This document shows, piece by piece, positions 42,891-52,313 of a DNA stretch of 58,474 nucleotides. Made by a program: the position numbers and the translations under genes. Position 1 is the first letter of the stretch. Each line of letters starts with the position of its first letter. A model generated the notes under the pieces. That model searched no databases, was not told the DNA's origin, and was given only the letters and a program-made list of their open reading frames with translations. This stretch comes from an uncultured Lachnospiraceae bacterium (GTDB taxonomy: Bacteria; Bacillota; Clostridia; Lachnospirales; Lachnospiraceae). The stretch is from assembly GCA_910587155.1 (NCBI GenBank), contig CAJULA010000021.1:1-58474 (forward strand). The letters run 5' to 3'.

Positions 42891-43634
42891 TTATTTTCTG
42901 GGTTTTGCGAAATACTCTCTCATGTTCATGCTACCTGTTTCTATCCAATAGGCAGTATGTGCATAGCGGTCCACTATGGCTTCCGCCTGGACGCCCTCGC
43001 CAAGCCGCTTGATCCAGTCATCTTTCCGGTACTGGGTGCAGAAGATAGTAGATGTGGAGTCAGAACGCCGCTCCATCAGTTCAAAGAGAAAGTACAGCTC
43101 ACTGTCCGATATGTCTGAAACCAGCCATTCATCCAGGATGAGGAGCGGGATTTTTCCATACCGGTTCAGCAGCTTCTTCGGGCTGCCTATGATGGCGGCA
43201 CAGTCACCGTATTCCATGAGCAGGTCAGGAAGGCGGATATAAAGGACCCTGAACTGGTTGAGGCATGCCTGTTTCCCCAGGGCACAGGCCAGGTATGTCT
43301 TGCCTGATCCGGTAAATCCCTGCAGGACGATGCTCTGGTGGGCATCGATGTACTGGCAGCTGGACAGGTTTCCAAGAAGCTCCCTGTTCAGCCCCCGGCC
43401 TTCATACAGGATGCCCTGCATGTCCGCCTGCGGGAAGCGAAGTCTTGCAGACCTTATGAGCCTCTGAATCTTTGCGTTGTACTTTTCCTGATAGACATAA
43501 TCCACCAGCCGCTGCATCCTGTCGTCAAACGGCAGCCCCAGTGTGGCTGGCTCAGCCTGCTGTGCCTCCAGCCCGGAGATGATTTCGCCAAGGTTCATTT
43601 CGCGCAGTTTGCGCCTGCTCTCATCATTGATCAT
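42891..43634 (-). CDS. istB: IS21 transposition helper ATPase IstB
   Basis: 247 aa from ATG at 43634, with GGAGGTGGCCGGA upstream inside istA. DnaA/DnaC-like AAA+ fold: Walker A GFTGSGKTYLACALG, Walker B LLILDEWLVSD, sensor CTQYRKDDW and the arginine IVDRYAHTAYWI. It aids the IstA transposase in target selection using ATP. Its first codons overlap the istA stop (ATGATCAATGA), so coupling is expected. Confidence 0.95.
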   Translation of the reverse strand: MINDESRRKLREMNLGEIISGLEAQQAEPATLGLPFDDRMQRLVDYVYQEKYNAKIQRLIRSARLRFPQADMQGILYEGRGLNRELLGNLSSCQYIDAHQSIVLQGFTGSGKTYLACALGKQACLNQFRVLYIRLPDLLMEYGDCAAIIGSPKKLLNRYGKIPLLILDEWLVSDISDSELYFLFELMERRSDSTSTIFCTQYRKDDWIKRLGEGVQAEAIVDRYAHTAYWIETGSMNMREYFAKPRK

Positions 43635-45192
43635 TCCGGCCACCTCCATAGTAATCGCTGCCACGCAGGTACCCCATGGGTGTTTTTGCCCTGTCGGAGG
43701 CATTCTTCTGTTCCATGTAGATTTCATCTTGATTGGCGGCCAGTATGGAGCTAAGATGGTGGTAACGGGGCTTCTTAATCCCATTGGTGACTGCGAATTC
43801 ACAGGCGGCTTCCAGGCGCGCTTCGGAGTACTTGTTGCTCAACCGCAGGACAGCCAAGGCAGGATTGTAGCCCTGTTCTTTTATGGATACGCCCTCGAAG
43901 ATCCGGCCGACCACTTCTGCCGTATATTTCCCGATGGCGCCTGCCCAGTTCCTGATGCGCACATCATCCCATGGGGAGATGCGGAACTTGTCCGGCATGT
44001 CCTCCTGGTGGGTCGAATACTGGTTCTTCCTGCCGGATGGGAAGCGGTTGTGGGTTGCGATGCGGGTGTTCCCGCTGTAAATCTCCACGGTGCTGTCCGT
44101 GACTTTCAGGTCTACCGTTTTGCGGGCATACTGGTAAGGACAGGAATACCGGTTGTATTCAAACACCACATGGAAGTCAATGTTCACTTTCCTGCCGTAT
44201 ACCCATGTGGCAATCTCATAAGGAATGGAAGGCAGGGGATGGAGAAAAGGCTTTTCATCCAGGTAAGCTTCATAGCGGCTGCCTTCCCGTTTCTGGAAGC
44301 TACTGTGGTTAAAGGCATCAAGTTTTCGGGATACGGCAGCCCTCAGCTCATCAAAGGAGCAGAACATTTCATTCCTGAGCCTGGCGATGACTGCGGTTGC
44401 AACCTTGCCGACAGTCCCCTCCACAGATGCTTTCTGTTTGGGCTTGCGGATTCCCGCAGGCATGATGGCTGTCTGGTAATGGCTGCCAAGGGCTTCATAA
44501 TCAGCCGTCAGGACGATCTCCCCTTCCCTGGGATGGGACACGACGCCTGTCTTCAGGTTGTCGCAGATGAGGCGTGTGGCCACACCGCCAAAGTACTGAT
44601 ACATATGGACATGGGCGCGGATGAAGGAATCCATCTTCATGTCCCGGCAGGGCTCTACATAGGAATACTGGCTGTATGGCAGAGTCGCCACGAACAGATA
44701 GACTTTCACGGCTTCCCCTGTTGCCGTATCCACATATTCCATCGCCGGGCCTGACCAGTCCACTTCGACTGCATCTCCCGGTTTATGCTCCAGATGGTTT
44801 GTCAGCTTGTTCACAATGGTATAGTCGCTGTATCCTTTGCAGTATTTCGTGTATCCCATGGGGATGCTGCCGGCCGCCCTGCACCGATCCTGGTATTCCT
44901 GCCAGAGGAGCTTCAGGGTGACACCCACCCGTTTCAGTTCCTGATGCACATATCCGTAATCGGGTTGGGCATACATGGATTCCTGCACGAACTTGTCAGG
45001 ATAGAACATGCGGTAAACCGAGTCTTCATCCATGTCTCTGACATCTTCGTAGGAGATGCCATTTTCATCTGCTTTGTGAAATACATCACCAACAGAGTTA
45101 ACAGAAATGTGTCTTGTCCGGGCAATGGCGTTTCTTCCCATTCCATTGCCCCGAAGCTCCAGTATGAGCTTCACGCTGATTTTTTTGGCCAT
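43624..45192 (-). CDS. istA: IS21 transposase IstA
   Basis: 522 aa. N-terminal HTH (LILELRGNGMGRNAIARTRHISVNSVGDVF), then the DDE core: D in GDAVEVDWSGPAM, D in RLICDNLKTGV, E in KQKASVEGTVGKV. The C-terminal beta region (FEYNRYSCPYQYARKTVDLKV) is typical. Full length and uninterrupted, so likely active. Confidence 0.95.
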   Translation of the reverse strand: MAKKISVKLILELRGNGMGRNAIARTRHISVNSVGDVFHKADENGISYEDVRDMDEDSVYRMFYPDKFVQESMYAQPDYGYVHQELKRVGVTLKLLWQEYQDRCRAAGSIPMGYTKYCKGYSDYTIVNKLTNHLEHKPGDAVEVDWSGPAMEYVDTATGEAVKVYLFVATLPYSQYSYVEPCRDMKMDSFIRAHVHMYQYFGGVATRLICDNLKTGVVSHPREGEIVLTADYEALGSHYQTAIMPAGIRKPKQKASVEGTVGKVATAVIARLRNEMFCSFDELRAAVSRKLDAFNHSSFQKREGSRYEAYLDEKPFLHPLPSIPYEIATWVYGRKVNIDFHVVFEYNRYSCPYQYARKTVDLKVTDSTVEIYSGNTRIATHNRFPSGRKNQYSTHQEDMPDKFRISPWDDVRIRNWAGAIGKYTAEVVGRIFEGVSIKEQGYNPALAVLRLSNKYSEARLEAACEFAVTNGIKKPRYHHLSSILAANQDEIYMEQKNASDRAKTPMGYLRGSDYYGGGRNDQ

Positions 45193-45409
45193 AATATTCG
45201 GCCTCCTTTCGTAGAATCGGAGACAATCTCTCCAAACATGATTCTACAGGAGACACTTACGAATCGTTAAGCACAGGCCATAAATTTTTGATTGGATCTA
45301 TTCGTGTGACAGGTGGATCTATTCTGAATACTGGTTATAAATTGGATCCCCTCACCTGACTGGTGGATCTCAAATGAATATCGATGGTTCTCTCAGAGCG
45401 AAATATTCA

Positions 45410-45414
45410 CCAGT
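45410..45414. repeat. Target-site duplication, right copy
   Basis: CCAGT directly after the IS21 right end; matches 42786-42790. Confidence 0.85.
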
Positions 45415-45985
45415 TTATGGGTCATAAAATCTCCTCCGTCATTTCCACAGCCGGTAAGGTCATTATGGGCAATGCTCCCCGCCCACATAATTTCTGCACG
45501 GGCATCATAATCCCCCGGATTCTGGTGAAGAATGATGGCATTTTTCATAACAGTCCGTAATAATCCCTCCGCAATGGCATCCGTGATCTCCATATTACCT
45601 CCATTGGTAAAATACCGTTCCATCGTATGCATCATGATATCCGTACACCCGGACTCTGTCTGATAATCCGGAAGGGACTTTGTATACTCCGGATTCATAA
45701 TGGCAAATTTGGGCCTGGCAAGGTTATCATCATAAGCGCGCTTTTCTCCGGTCTTTTCATTGGTAATTACGCATCCCTTCGATGTTTCACTTCCTGCCGC
45801 AGCGATAGACAATACACTGGCAACCGGAATACATTTCTTCGCCATACGCGTATGTTCAAACAGCTCCCATACATCCATCTCTGGTTCTGCCAGCCCATAC
45901 GCAATCGCTTTTGCCGTATCAATGACGCTCCCACCGCCGTACACAATCAGGACATTGGTTGCCCCAAACGCTTTTATCTGTCTCC
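45410..45985 (-). pseudogene. Iron alcohol dehydrogenase, internal fragment lacking its N-terminus
   Basis: Begins abruptly at KAFGATNVLIVYGGGSVIDTAKAIAYG, the NAD(P)-binding GGGSVID region that normally sits at residue ~90, and continues through AAAGSETSKGCVITNEKTGEKR and SGCTDIMMHTMERYF (iron ligands) to GGDFMTHKL at the IS21 insertion. The first ~85 codons are missing; what precedes it, in another frame, is the start of a lyxose isomerase gene. A deletion joined the two genes. Confidence 0.88.
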
Positions 45986-46288
45986 TTCCACATAGAGATA
46001 CACCTGACCATATCGGCATCGAAAGGTTTCTTCTTTCCCAATATAACTTCCTATCGGCGGATGCATATGTTCCGGACATGTCTGCCTCGGTAAAAGAACC
46101 ATTTCCTTGGCACATACTCTTTCCGTATTCATATATACAATACTTTCAAGCCCAATCACATATACATCATGTAAGCCAAAATCAGCCACCTCAATCTTTT
46201 CACGTTCCTCTGACGTAATCATAATCCCTGCTTTTTTATAGTATTCGGCAGCCTGGCTTTTCAGTTGCAAAACAGTTTCTTTTTTCAT
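45974..46288 (-). pseudogene. D-lyxose ketol-isomerase, N-terminal fragment
   Basis: Start at 46288 with AAGGAGAGCTGTT upstream. 104 aa: EVADFGLHDVYVIGLESIVYMNTERVCAKEMVLLPRQTCPEHMHPP...GKEETFRCRYGQVYLYVEG closely fits the first half of the cupin-type D-lyxose isomerase family (~225 aa), including metal-binding H-x-H (EHMHPP) and the Glu of GKEETF. It then stops (TAA at 45974) just after running into alcohol dehydrogenase sequence. The C-terminal half is lost, so probably inactive. Confidence 0.85.
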
Positions 46289-46444
46289 AACAGCTCTCCT
46301 TATATTAGATTGTGCAGCGCGCTTTGATGATTAGATTATACAAATAATATGTCCATAATAATATAATTTTTGTGTCAGAATATAGAATTATTAGGACAAC
46401 TATGATATAATTATACTAACAATAAAGACAAGGCCGGTGACGAT

Positions 46445-47317
46445 ATGAAATCTTTTCAGACAGACACAAATCAGGTTGAAATCATTGAAGGTATGACTAT
46501 AGAATACCCTTATTGTCTCCATAAACGCGACCTGACAAATTTTGTAATCCCATGGCACTGGCATGAAGAGCTGGAGTTAGGATATATTCAGGAGGGCATC
46601 AGCAAAATAGTAACGCTCGGCGCGGAATATACCATCCGTCAGGGTGATGGATTTTTTGTCAACAGCAATGTAATGTGTATGAAGCAGAATGCTTCTTCCG
46701 GTATACAGACAATAGAAATCAATCATATTTTTCATCCGGTCTTTTTGGGCGGACACTTTAAAAGCCGTTTTGAAACGAAATATCTGAATCCGATTATCAA
46801 TAACCGGCAGATTGAAGTACATGTTATCCGCAGAGGACATGTGACAGCCAATCTGATACTGAAGAATCTGTATCATTTAAAAGAACTGCAAAATGAGACC
46901 GACTCAGAATTTCAAACCCGAAATATCTTATCAGAAACATGGAGCCTTCTTATAAAAGAACTTTGGGAAAACCCTGACAACCAAGTAATCACAGGAACGG
47001 AACAGACAAACCGTCTGCGTAATATGATTGCATTTATCAATCAACATTATTCTGAAAAAGTCACGTTATCGGAGATATCAAAGACAGCCGGTGTCAGCGA
47101 AAGGGAAGCCGCACGCTGTTTTAAAAAAAATATAGGGCAGAGCCCTATGGAATACCTGATCAATTATCGCCTGAACCAGTCAAAAAAATTACTTTTGGAA
47201 ACCGATATGACAATTACCGATATCTGCCAGCAGTGCGGTTTCTCGGACAGCGCTTACTTTGGAAAGGTTTTCCGGAAAACTTATGGTATGACACCGAGTA
47301 AATACCGTTCCGGCTGA
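46445..47317 (+). CDS. AraC-family transcriptional regulator
   Basis: 290 aa. N-terminal cupin sensor domain (VIPWHWHEELELGYIQEGISKIVTLGAEYTIRQGDGFFVNSN) and C-terminal double HTH: FINQHYSEKVTLSEISKTAGVSEREAARCFKKNIGQSPMEYLINYRLNQSKKLL and TDICQQCGFSDSAYFGKVFRKTYGMTPSKYR. Divergent from the broken lyxose isomerase with an AT-rich 156-bp intergenic region between, so it probably regulated that sugar locus. The regulator itself looks intact. Confidence 0.92.
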   Translation: MKSFQTDTNQVEIIEGMTIEYPYCLHKRDLTNFVIPWHWHEELELGYIQEGISKIVTLGAEYTIRQGDGFFVNSNVMCMKQNASSGIQTIEINHIFHPVFLGGHFKSRFETKYLNPIINNRQIEVHVIRRGHVTANLILKNLYHLKELQNETDSEFQTRNILSETWSLLIKELWENPDNQVITGTEQTNRLRNMIAFINQHYSEKVTLSEISKTAGVSEREAARCFKKNIGQSPMEYLINYRLNQSKKLLLETDMTITDICQQCGFSDSAYFGKVFRKTYGMTPSKYRSG

Positions 47318-47695
47318 GAAAGCCTGCTCTGCCCGCTCCAAATACATGAAAAGCAGAAAAGCAGCGACTCACATTACCGGTACAGGCACCCGAAAAAAGC
47401 CGGAAAATTTCCGGTTCATATAGCCTGTTCCAAATCTCTTATCAGAGCTTTCTCTATATCGAAATCATTTAATCCCCATTTACCACTGTATGGTACTGTT
47501 CCCCAACACCAGTATAAGCATCGGAAGAATGGGACAATGAACGCTTGCTTAATGAAATACTATGTATAACTTAACTCGTTGTGCTACTTAAATAACCAAT
47601 ATTGCATACTTTGCCTAAACGCTGAAAAAGCCCAAAAAGTCCCTATGAATTTCCGGAGAATTTTTTAGAATACCAGCTGTTTGATTTTTCCTATG
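47318..47695. other. Non-coding stretch after the AraC gene
   Basis: No gene seen. It holds a perfect CCGGAAAATTTCCGG palindrome at 47400-47414, possibly a weak terminator for the AraC gene. The last ~50 bp probably belong to the end of the IS982 remnant. Confidence 0.4.
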
Positions 47696-48346
47696 TCACA
47701 GGGGGGCCAGGAATATGCTGTTGAATGTTATGCACAGGTTATGTCCCAAGACTTTGTTCTGAAGCCGGGTACATAATCCCTGTAAACTTTTTGCCAACAC
47801 TCTTTCGGCATTCAGTTGTTCGCTAAGCTGCGAAAATACCGTTTCCACCCTCCTCCTGAACCGAAAAATCAACCGCCGTATTTCTGTGGGCCAGTTCTTT
47901 TTGTAATTGGAAGGCTTTAAAGACATTAGGCAGATCCCTTTGTTCTGCATATCCTCATACAAGGTTTCTCCCGTGTATCCTTTATCCCCAAGGATTACCA
48001 GGTTAAGGTGATTTCCCGCAAAGTCCCGAAGCCCTTCCCTGTCATCCACGGATGCAGGGGTGATCTCAAATGCCGAAACATAACCCTCCAGCGTAATCAA
48101 AGCATGAACTTTGAAACCAAAATAAGTTTCTTTTTGGGAAGGACACCTTCCATAATTCGCACCTTCCGCGCGAAAAGAACGGCAGTAACGTGCACGCCCA
48201 AACTTGCAGACCGGAAGGGGAAAGCTGTCAATAACAAAATAATGGCTGATTGGTATAGGAAAGGACTGTACCAGTTGCTGGCGGAGCAGTTCAGTTACCT
48301 GCAAAAGAGCCCTCCTGGTTCGGTTGAAGCGGCAGGACACAACCAA
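47696..48346 (-). pseudogene. IS982-family transposase, 5'-truncated
   Basis: About 216 aa of an IS982 DDE transposase (usual length ~290): SCRFNRTRRALLQVTELLRQQL, ISHYFVIDSFPLPVCKFGRARYCRSFR, YFGFKVHALITLEGYV, LVILGDKGYTGETLYEDM, FRRRVETVFSQLSEQLNAERVLAKS. The first ~80 codons are absent; the frame joins unrelated plus-strand sequence near 48324-48350. An immobile remnant. Confidence 0.85.
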
Positions 48347-48596
48347 ATCAGCGGCAGAGGTGCATCAAATCAGAAGCAGGGTGCCGGAATTTTCCCTCTC
48401 GTACTGGAATACGAGCTATGCCGACAGGCTGGCACAAATGGAGGTGCCGGTTATTACCGGCTGGGATGCCCTAAACCGGGAGCATCTCCAAAATAGAGAT
48501 ACCCGGCAAAAGCCAAATGTCCTTCACCTACCCGGTAAAACCCAAATGGGCTTAACCGCAGACATATGGCTGTCGTTGGCTTTACTCGCTCTATAA
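48324..48596 (+). pseudogene. Unrecognised gene fragment
   Basis: A 90-codon open frame with good coding look: SAAEVHQIRSRVPEFSLSYWNTSYADRLAQMEVPVITGWDALNREHLQ. It has no ribosome binding site and begins at the IS982 junction. The end LPGKTQMGLTADIWLSLALLAL is a short motif plus hydrophobic stretch that looks a little like a sortase signal without the charged tail. I cannot name the parent gene. Confidence 0.4.
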
Positions 48597-48813
48597 GGCG
48601 ATTTATAGGAATTACCATCAATACACACTATGCCCGTATATGGGCGGCTGGGAGCGTCACACGGCATACTTAACAGCCCGCATTTCAAATGCGACCTGTT
48701 TACTCCGATTCCAAATCGGGGAATTACTGCACCATGACAATATAATATGCTTAACCGGGGAGCCGAAGGGGCGATTACGTCAGCCGCTGAACGAAAGAAA
48801 GGGAGCTGGTGCT

Positions 48814-48900
48814 ATGGTTACATACAGTGACTTATTCACATTCGTAATTATGCTTTGCGCCGTTATAACTCTTGTTATCAACATTAGACGCAAAAAGTAG
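48814..48900 (+). CDS. 28-aa hydrophobic peptide, likely type I toxin (holin-like)
   Basis: MVTYSDLFTFVIMLCAVITLVINIRRKK: one membrane helix ending in Arg/Lys, the layout of the putative holin-like toxin peptides of Firmicutes. AAAGGGAGCTGGTGCT provides a ribosome binding site. A TATAAT at 48741 is a candidate -10, preceded by two small palindromes (GCATTTCAAATGC and CCGATTCCAAATCGG). The region 48601-48740 holds nothing else. A predicted antisense RNA reaches the last codons from the right. Confidence 0.65.
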   Translation: MVTYSDLFTFVIMLCAVITLVINIRRKK

Positions 48901-48990
48901 CGCCCTCGTCCTGGTAAGATAAGGCGCTACTTCACGTAGTTAATTATTCTCCGGCGGCTGGCCACATCCAGCTTTCGGCTCTCTTGTTAA
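48891..48990 (-). ncRNA. Predicted antisense RNA (antitoxin candidate)
   Basis: On the minus strand TTGAAA (49018-49023) and TATAAT (48995-49000) are separated by exactly 17 nt. Transcription from ~48988 would run leftward to a terminator: GTAGCGCC, loop, GGCGCTAC, TTTTTGCG, ending near 48891 over the 3' end of the 28-aa ORF. The layout is that of type I toxin-antitoxin loci. Confidence 0.6.
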
Positions 48991-49168
48991 GTATATTATA
49001 TGCCATACATACAAATTTTTCAACCATAATTTGAAAAGACCCCAGCGCGCCAACGCCGGAGCCTTTCAGATAGATACCATATGGATTATGATATGCAATC
49101 ATTCGCAAATTCAGTATATCACAGTCCTTTATAAAATGCACCCATTTTTAAGAAAGGACTGATTTTTT

Positions 49169-49890
49169 ATGCCGGCATATTATGACGAATCAACCAAAAC
49201 ATGGTACTGCAAGTTCTACTATACGGACTATACCGGTGCCAAAAAGCAGAAAAAGAAGCGCGGCTTTAAGCTCCAACGAGAAGCCCGGGAGTGGGAGCGC
49301 GCCTTTCTGGAACGCCTGCAGGGAACCCCTGACATGACGTTTCAAGCCCTCTATGACCTCTATTATAGAGGATATGAGCCACAGGCTAAGGCCGAACAGT
49401 ATAGACGGCAAAAAGAACGTGTTCAAGAATCGCATACTGCCTTATTTCAAGGACAAGCCGATAAATGCCATTACGCCCACTGATATCCGGGCATGGCAGA
49501 ATGAACAGATAGACATGGGATATTCCGATGCTTACCTTGACCGCATTCAAAATATGATGACAACCATCTTAAACTATGCTGTCACCTATTATAACCTTCC
49601 ATCAAACCCATGTGTCAGAGCCGGACACATGGGCAAGCGTACCCGTTCCATGAACTTCTGGACAATTGAACAGTATAACAATTTCATCCCATATATAAGC
49701 GATTTAAGCGCACACACCGCCTTGCAGCTTCTTTTCTATTCCGGCATGCGTTTTGACGAGCTTCTCGCCCTCACACTGGCAGGCTTTGACTTTAAGGCAA
49801 ATACTATACAGATTACCAAATCCCTGCAGCACAAGGCAAGTGGCGATATTATAACGCCACCCAAGACTGACGGGTGTCTTCTCTACATCA
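49169..49890 (+). pseudogene. Tyrosine recombinase (integrase), N-terminal and central part, frameshifted
   Basis: Frame 1 (from 49169): AYYDESTKTWYCKFYYTDYTGAKKQKKKRGFKLQREAREWERAF, the arm-binding domain; it shifts frame near 49370 and continues as EDMSHRLRPNSIDGKKNVFKNRILPYFKDKPINAITPTDIRAW (core-binding) and LQLLFYSGMRFDELLALTLAGFD (catalytic Arg). It stops matching at ~49885 (IITPPKTD), where RhuM sequence begins on the other strand. The missing C-terminus is at 53553-53733. Inactive. Confidence 0.88.
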
Positions 49891-50549
49891 GAACGTTTAA
49901 TCTCTCTTCCAGCCCATGATGTTAATCCCATATTGTCTTTATCCGCATTTGCCCGTTGACAGATTACTTCTGCCGCTGTGTGCTTATGAGCCGCCCAATG
50001 CATTTTATTTTGTACCTGCTTAAAAAATATAATTGAACTCTCTGCCTTCGGATCGTAATCAATGCTGGTTGCATATATTTCCAATACTTTTCTCCAAAAT
50101 ACTTTTTCAGAAGAACGAATATCACGGATACGAGCCAATAATTCATCAAAATAGTTTCCGCCTCCGAGATTCTTAAGTCGATCATCATCTAATGCAAACC
50201 CTTTTTTCATATATTCTTTCAAAATCGAAGTTGCCCATATTCTAAACTGCGTTCCTCTCAGGGATTTTACCCGATAACCGACAGAAATAATAACATCTAA
50301 ATTATAAAAATCTACCTGATAAATCTTGCCGTCAGAGGCAGTGTAGGCAAATTTTGCCCAAACTGCCTCTTTTACCAATTCTCCCTCTTTAAAAATATTT
50401 CTCACATGCTTTCCAATTACGCTTTTATCCCGTTGAAATAATTCAGCCATTTGATCTATGGATAGCCAAACCGTATCATGATCAAATGTTACTTCTATTT
50501 TTGTGACTCCATCTTCTGTAGTGTACATGATAATATTTGATTGTGCCAT
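49885..50549 (-). pseudogene. RhuM family protein, 3'-truncated
   Basis: Start at 50549 with GGAGGGCACA upstream. IIMYTTEDGVTKIEVTFDHDTVWLSIDQMAELFQRDKSVIGKHVRNIFKEGEL and YQVDFYNLDVIISVGYRVKSLRGTQFRIWATSILKEY are diagnostic of RhuM (virulence RhuM) proteins. The match ends at MGLTSWAGREIKRSDVE, after which the frame reads antisense through the integrase to 49704. Full RhuM proteins are ~340 aa; the C-terminal third is lost. The family is frequent near restriction and defence genes. Confidence 0.85.
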
Positions 50550-50572
50550 TGTGCCCTCCAAATATTAGATAT

Positions 50573-51900
50573 TTATTGTATAAATTCATAAGCAATGGTT
50601 GTTTTGTTTTTTTCTATATAAGCATTTATCGATGCCTGAATTTCAGGAATTAAATGCTCATCTGATATATGAATGTACAAATCTTCTTTAGCCCGGCTGC
50701 ATGCGACATAATACATCCTTGTAAATTCATCTGCAGGATTCTCTTTCATTAATTGTGGTTTGGAATAAAGATCCGATAGTTTAATCTTATCAAATTTATT
50801 CGGAGTAACGCTTATTATAACTTTATCCCACTCAAGTCCCTTTGCCTGATGAACAGTCATATACTTACTGTTTTCAGAAAAGACTTCTGTAAATAATTTA
50901 TAAGATGTACCCCAAGAAAGACCAGATACAGCAGTTGTCAGTTTCTCGTTGTCAAGCTCATCAAATAATGGTATAATAAAATCGCATTCAAGAAGCGTTT
51001 CTCTTAAAACAGTAAATTCCGGTTTTGCGACTTCTGTATTGAATTTTTTGATAATTTCACAAGTATAACTATAGTCATTAACCTCACCAAAAACAGTATC
51101 TGAAATTTTTCTAATTTGAAATATTGACTTTGGTGTAATTTTTCGTATATCAATCGTTGCATACAGTTTTAACGCTTGAATAAGATCTATAAATGATCCA
51201 TTAAGGTAACTCTCCCATAAGTTAAAAATAAAACGAAACGCTCTAACCCATGTAACATTATTATGTTCCGCAATTTCATCTCTAAGTTGAATTGGGGAAT
51301 TATAATAAGAATTATAAATACTTTTCAATAGTTTAGCCTGTGTCTCGTCCACTCCTTGTATGTAATCGAAAGCTGCAGCCCATGCTCGTGTAAGTACTAC
51401 ACCGTCATTGTTAAGGATATTTTTGATAGTATTATAAATTCCCGCTGAATTTCCCATAAGAAAATGAATTTTCTTTGATTCCACGCGCTCTCTATCTGCT
51501 TCTGTATCATATGGGCGAATACTAACCTGTACAACATCGCTATCTGATTGCCTCAAATAATTACAGAAGTTTACAATATTTTCAGTGGAACGTCTGTTTC
51601 CATTTATGACATACTTTTTTAATTCTCGACTGCAATTAATAGTAAAATTTTTGAAATCAGTTGGCTGTGCCCCCTGAAAACTATAGATTGACTGTGCAAT
51701 ATCTCATACCACTCCAACAATAGTGGATTTTTGGCCAATCAATTTTATAAGTAAAGTCTGGAGCGGAGTTGTATCTTGAAACTCATCAACAAATATAAAA
51801 GGGAATTTTACTCGTATAGCATATAATGCTGTAGGGTTACTTTCAAGAATTCTATATCCAAAATAGAGAATCTCGTTATGTGTCAACTTTCTTACAATTG
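50573..51900 (-). pseudogene. UvrD-like helicase (Gabija GajB-like), interrupted and 5'-truncated
   Basis: VKFPFIFVDEFQDTTPLQTLLIKLIG carries the UvrD Walker B; the reading then meets TGA at 51706-51704 within TIVGVV-stop-DIAQSIYSFQGAQP, where other helicases have Gly (GGA to TGA, one base). The same frame continues to 50573 with ENIVNFCNYLRQ, MTVHQAKGLEWDKVIISV and TRMYYVACSRAKEDLYI (motifs V-VI). The Walker A region is missing. Its position after an OLD-type ATPase remnant suggests GajB of a Gabija system. Confidence 0.82.
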
Positions 51901-51931
51901 ACCATACATATTTTTTAATTGGTACAACATG

Positions 51932-52276
51932 TCACTCGTCAATTTTTGAAGGTGATTTAAGCCCCATACAAGGAGGTTTTCTCTCTATAATTGAAGAAAC
52001 AAACGCATTATTATCAACTTCAACTTCCCCCATTGCTTTTTTACTATAACCAAACTCATCATCTGAAAATTCTGAAGGGTTCATTTTACGAATGAACTCA
52101 TAAATTTCATTTTTATCAATACCATGTAGGAGCCCTAAGCCTTCAACTTGAGATGATATTTTCCCTTTGCTGCCTCCCCCTATCCCAAAATCAGATTCCA
52201 TGATGTCTCTAAGAAATTCCATTGTGAAATCAGAAAAATTCCTATAATTTTGAATATGAATTTTATTTATATACAT
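51932..52276 (-). pseudogene. OLD-family ATPase (Gabija GajA-like), internally deleted remnant
   Basis: MYINKIHIQNYRNFSDFTMEF is the N-terminal strand of OLD/GajA ATPases. It is followed directly by what looks like the C-terminal tail (GLLHGIDKNEIYEFIRKMNPSEFSDDEFGY...), so most of the ~580-aa protein, including the ATP site and Toprim nuclease, is deleted. Next to the helicase it makes a GajA-GajB order on one strand. Confidence 0.68.
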
Positions 52277-52313
52277 AACTTCCTCCGAACAAAGTATTTT
52301 CTTAAAATGAACA

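Larger units (their letters stand above)
42791..45409 (-). mobile_element. IS21-family insertion sequence, complete, 2619 bp
   Basis: Ends are TGATTATTTCGC (42791-42802) and, on the minus strand, TGAATATTTCGC (ending 45409): 12-bp inverted repeats with one mismatch and the TG...CA termini usual for IS21. It carries istA and istB overlapping by 11 bp, and is flanked by a 5-bp duplication CCAGT. Between istA and the right end (45193-45409) the motif TGGATCT/AGATCCA recurs about four times, like the multiple transposase-binding repeats of this family. Apparently intact and recent. Confidence 0.93.

Noticed and set aside
48324..48596. Sortase-anchored surface protein end
   Set aside because: LPGKT followed by hydrophobic residues is suggestive, but the positively charged tail is missing and upstream sequence is unrecognised; kept only as a fragment.
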